A stretch of DNA of 64,000 bases, from NCBI GenBank assembly GCA_030544235.1, contig CM060466.1:6097092-6161091 (forward strand). Reading direction: 5' to 3'. Within the stretch, counting starts at the first letter, position 1. Each line of letters begins with the position of its first letter. Below are positions 60,271 to 64,000 of this stretch, one piece after another. The notes under the pieces were generated by a model. That model did no database searches. It worked only from the letters and a program-made list of their open reading frames with translations, and was not told the DNA's origin. The DNA is from Lepturacanthus savala. Taxonomy: Eukaryota; Chordata; Actinopteri; Scombriformes; Trichiuridae. The position numbers were made by a program, and so were the translations under genes.

Positions 60271-62809
60271 CTAGATTTCTTGGTGTTTACCAGATTCTTT
60301 GTTGATGATGTTGAGGGCTCGGTTCAGGGAAACGTGGTAGTTCACGCTGAACCTGGGTTTGCTGGTCGGCTGTTTTTTGGGTTTGTTGCCTGACGTCTTC
60401 CCCCTTCTGGTGGATTTAGTTTCCAGCTTCTGCTTAGTGGTGGGTCTCTCAACTTTGGTCTTTGTCTCCTCCTTTTTAGAACAAACCAGCAGGTTTTTAT
60501 CCGACGTCTTCTTGTTGTTTGCGGTGGGAAATTCACTTTCCTGAATCTCCTTAGCGTCATCATCAGGGATGTGATGCGGCTCCACGCTGATGTCCACTCT
60601 CTTCTCCAACACAGCGAGGGCCCCGTCCTCGGATATACTCTCAAAGTACGGGTACATGTTTTCAGCAAAGCGATGGCTGAAGGTGAACAGCGGCGTTCCG
60701 GTGTCAGGGTCCGTGAATTCCAGCTTCCCTTCGTCCCAGTCCAGCTTCACGCTGACTCTCTTGAGCCGGTGCGACTCGTCCAGGTTCAGGGTCTGAGAGG
60801 GCGTGGTCAGGGCTTGGTACTGGCCGTCTCTGAGGCTGATACACCACAGACCCGCCTCTGGACACGCCTCAAACTCTTCTCTGGACACGGACTGAGCAGC
60901 AACACCGACCGTCCAGTTACTGGTGTCGCCCACCTGTTGTATTTAGACAAAGGAGATGGAGGGAAGATGAAGCAGGATATTTAACATTAGAGTGAATGTT
61001 TATCAGTTATCAATGACAAGAGTGGTTAATATTAATAGTAATTAACCAAAACTCAACAGAAGGATATTTATAGAGTAGCTTTTCACTGCAAGAACTGAAA
61101 TCTTAACAACTGACAATGTCTTGTATTTGGTACAATTAGTCCAATATTTAGTAGAAGTATCTTATTGGAAGATAATTTACCTCAAGTTTTTGTCCTGATT
61201 GGGGTCAATTTGGTCAAGAAAACAAGAAAAGAAAAATCTACCAATGGAATAAAATAATTCTATTCAATATTGGACTAATTGTACCAAAAACAGGCTACTT
61301 CCACTTGTTAAGACTTTTTTTTTGCAGTGTTGGACTGTTAAAAGAGACAAAACAAGAAATTGCAAATGCATTTTTTCACTAAAACGATGAATCAAAAAAA
61401 TCTGAAAATTAATCTATAATCAAAATGATTATTATTTGCAGCCTCACACATTCATCTTAAATGAATAGATGCAGCCTATAAAGCAGAGGTGGGCAATCCT
61501 GGTCCTGGAGGGCCGGTGTGGGTGCAGGATTTTGTTCCAACCAAGAAGTAACACACCTGATTCTACTAATCATCCTCTAGAGCCATTGCCAAGGCCTTCA
61601 TTAGTAGAATCAGGTGTGTAACTTCTTGGTTGGAACAAAATCCTGCACCCACACCGGCCCTCCAGGACCAGGATTGCCCACCCCTGCTGTAAAGCATGTG
61701 TACTGCACTGACTTGAGCCAATACTCTCTCAGCTCATTAATATTCCATTCAGGCTGTGGTATATACTTTATGGAACTACCTGGATATCCCAACAGTGTAC
61801 CCCTGAGTTAAATCCTTCTGTTGCCAGGATGCAGGAGTACGGATGGAAACGTTCAGGGTTTGCTGGGACGCTCGGACTCTCCACGTGCCCCAGACACGAG
61901 GGTCCAGGAGTCTGGACCCTGGTTAACCCTGCAGACACCATCAGGGACCTGCCAGCTGTTCTGGGATCCAGCGTCACTGGAGCTGGTAGAAACACACGTT
62001 GGCGTTAAAAGAGACAGAAGGTGGCAGCTGAAACTTGCACAAAATACACTTGAAACTGACTGTAGGGGATGATGTGTTTCATCTTGTCCCAGACAGAAAA
62101 CTGGATGTTTCCCAGATGTTTTGCCACATTTATTAGTCCGGAAAGCTCCCCGGGCTCTCTGTGGATAAATATGAGCGAACAGTTCCACAGTTGCATGACA
62201 TTTATACAGTATTTGTGCTCGGGGGATTTAAATGTCCAGAGCCGTGATTTACCTTTCTGCAGTGTCTTGGTATTGCTGTAATAAAAAGAGTTTGTGTCTT
62301 TATTGATTCAAATACCAGCACCCGTTCCTATTCATGGACTGGATGTATAAGATTTTATTGATATTACCTCTAAGAATTTAACACCATCTCCGCCCGCATC
62401 GAGCTCCTCCTCAATCAGTTGGATCTTGTCTTCCAGGGATTTTATCGCCCGGTTCAACGCGTCCGTTCTTTCTTCTGCTTCTCTCGTCTTCTCCTCCATT
62501 TCTTTCTTCAGTGCCTGCAGCCTGGTTTCTTCTTCCTGCTGCAAAAACTGGTGAAGTTGCTCAAACTCTTTTTTCACCTGCTCCTCCGTGAGTTTGACCT
62601 GGACCTGGACAGAATAAACAAATCAGGGTAGATGTGAGGGAAGCAGGAGGACGACGTCATGCATTTAACTGAACATTTCTGGTTGTATTTCATGTCGAGA
62701 GATGCAAATCCACCTGGTTGTGTTTTGAAGCATCTTTACACGTCTGTGTAGCTTCTTCAAGGCGAATCATCATCTTCTTCAGGCCATTTACTGATGTTCT
62801 GAGCTCCTC
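60271..62809 (-). CDS. TRIM-family protein, coiled coil plus PRY-SPRY, with basic C-terminal tail (5' partial)
   Basis: Minus-strand exons, 5' to 3': 62809-62714 (96 nt), 62604-62368 (237 nt), 62275-62253 (23 nt), 62158-62061 (98 nt), 61982-61780 (203 nt), 60933-60271 (663 nt). The frame is continuous, 439 aa plus stop. The 96-nt, ~234-nt and 23-nt exon series is typical of TRIM genes. Exons 1-2 form a coiled coil (EEQVKKEFEQLHQFLQQEEE). The linker LINVAKHLGNIQFSVWDKM and the PRY start TPVTLDP are typical of teleost TRIM proteins (TRIM35 or zinc-binding A33-like). The SPRY has GVHCWDIQ, NWTVGVA, GLWCISL and KLDWDEGKLEF. The RING and B-box exon must lie beyond 64000, so E3 ligase activity is inferred. 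After the SPRY (about at VDISVEPHHIP) comes a tail of roughly 95 residues rich in Lys/Thr, not usual in this group. The exact paralogue is undecided. Confidence 0.85.
61084..61329. mobile_element. Palindromic MITE, family B, in TRIM intron
   Basis: The ends are cactgcaagaactg and ttttttgcagtg; the arms are 'gtacaattagtccaatattt' and 'caatattggactaattgtac'. It lies between the PRY and SPRY exons. Confidence 0.8.
61484..61686. mobile_element. Near-perfect palindromic hAT-like MITE with 8-bp target-site duplication
   Basis: 203 bp, with arms cagaggtgggcaatcctggt and accaggattgcccacccctg at the ends and complementarity through most of the length. It is flanked by ctataaag (61476-61483) and ctgtaaag (61687-61694), an 8-bp duplication with one mismatch, as expected for hAT transposition. 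It lies between the PRY and SPRY exons of the TRIM gene. Confidence 0.88.
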
Positions 62810-64000
62810 CTAGTGACCAACAGGAGAATTACTGGCAAACAATGGACTTAACCCATTAGTTCTCAAACTTTTTCCCATCAAGGATCCTTAAACTCGTAAA
62901 AACTAGACCATGGACCCCATCTGATAAGATTTGTGCTTTAATATATTTAATAAAAGAAAGTGTAAGGCCAAAACTATGGAGGACTGAATCTGCCAGAATC
63001 AAGAATAAATACGCAAATATTGACTCAGTACATGAATAAATATACCAGTAAATGTCCATATTTATTTAATTTTCCATTTATTTAATTTATATGAATTTAT
63101 TTTCACATTTATTTGATTTTCCATTGTATTTATTAATTTTTAAATGTATTTATTTATTCACTCGCCCCATTCATTTTCACCTTAATATATAAAATTGAAA
63201 TTAAAATTTTAAATTCATGTGGAAAGGGAAAATAATACACAAATGATAGGAAATACATGTTAGTAAATTAAATTATTAAATGTATTTATTTATTTAAATT
63301 ATGGCAATCGTCTATACAAATGGTCCTACATTCTGTCATTGTGGAATTATAGTGAAAATTATTATTATTTTTTTAAATTATTTTTCTGGGGACCCCCCTG
63401 CACCCCTTCAAGGGCCCCTGGGGGTCCCTGGACCCCACTTTGAAAACCACTGTCCTAACCCTCCTACTCTGTGCTTAATGTGTATTTAAATCAAAACTGA
63501 GCTGGTAAAAGTCAGTTAAAGACCCCAAAATCATAAAATTGTCTTTAAGATCTGTACAACATCCATACAGCATGTAAACCCGGGCGTTTCTACACATTTA
63601 AACATGTAATTATATTATAAAGTATATAACTATCAGTGCAGAGACTGAACACACACCAGCTTCCCTCATTACTCAACATTTTGGTGTCGAATTTCACGTC
63701 CCAGGATGTTCAAACCTGTGGGTACAACATGTCGTCCACACATGATGACAGCACCAGTAATTGCCAGCTCAGTTTTCAGCTCGGTGCCTCTCTGAAGCTT
63801 TAAATTCCACAAGAATAGACTAATCTATCATTAACAAAAAAAAAAAATGGACATCTGTCTGTGCAGGGAAATGAATATTTACAGGAGATGGAAAAAAAAA
63901 ATCCTGCCTCTTTGTTTAGATATCCTCTCACTGTGGTTGCAGCGAAGCACGTTAATGAAAATGTATGCAAAAACAGTCATGAGAGAGCGCCGTTAGTCTC
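62810..64000 (-). other. TRIM gene upstream intron (inferred), no RING exon found
   Basis: No CxxC-rich frame for a RING or B-box is present on the minus strand, so the preceding exon is off the window. Half the region is a hAT-like element (62853-63453); the rest is AT-rich. Confidence 0.5.
62853..63453. mobile_element. hAT-like MITE with AGTTCTCAAA ends
   Basis: The left end ttagttctcaaactttttcc and the right end ggaccccactttgaaaaccac are inverted counterparts. The gaccccat/gggtcc words beside them are typical of a fish hAT-type element. The 600-bp interior is AT-rich. Confidence 0.65.

Noticed and set aside
62810..64000. RING or B-box exon of the TRIM gene
   Set aside because: No cysteine/histidine-spaced zinc-binding frame is present; the exon must lie outside.
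1..64000. CRISPR array, prokaryotic operon, tRNA or rRNA gene, intact retrovirus
   Set aside because: Repeats are microsatellites and transposon remnants; the only tRNA-like text is the SINE head; no gag/pol-type frame was seen.

Overview
This is vertebrate nuclear DNA, almost certainly from a ray-finned (teleost) fish. Genes are split by GT-AG introns. Spacers are AT-rich and full of (CA)n, (GATA)n and (GA)n microsatellites and short DNA transposons (hAT-like and Tc1/mariner-like MITEs). There is a tRNA-related SINE whose copies still carry target-site duplications. No bacterial, phage, CRISPR or operon structure is present. Exon models below were built by hand from splice signals and reading-frame phase.

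Layout. (1) 1-4.86 kb, minus strand: 5' end of a gene I read as mvb12a (ESCRT-I subunit), with a 5' UTR exon, the first coding exon (2676-2765) and a promoter with two YY1-like motifs; the rest lies outside the window. (2) 8.1-14.7 kb, plus: a complete compact gene for a 380-residue secreted protein of four Ig domains resembling perlecan domain IV. (3) 14.7-34 kb: a gene desert of decayed repeats, including a 665-bp GATA satellite and three insertion states of one SINE. (4) 34.07-47.49 kb, plus: a complete adhesion GPCR of the CD97/ADGRE5 type, 17 coding exons, 737 aa, with three full calcium-binding EGF modules, GAIN/GPS and seven membrane segments. (5) 50.9-58.65 kb, plus: a complete SLC27A1 (FATP1) fatty-acid transporter/acyl-CoA synthetase, 14 coding exons, 659 aa, with one GC-AG intron. 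(6) 60.27-62.81 kb, minus: the 3' part of a TRIM gene (coiled coil, 23-nt microexon, PRY-SPRY) with an unusual basic C-terminal tail; its RING/B-box exon lies beyond 64 kb.

The genes do not form one pathway. What links them is synteny: human MVB12A and SLC27A1 are close neighbours on 19p13.11 and ADGRE5 (CD97) is on 19p13.12 (established knowledge), so this looks like a fish counterpart of that block. I see no convincing new multi-gene system. The most unusual items are the compact perlecan-like gene, the TRIM tail, the GC-AG intron and several transposon insertions whose history can be read directly from the sequence.
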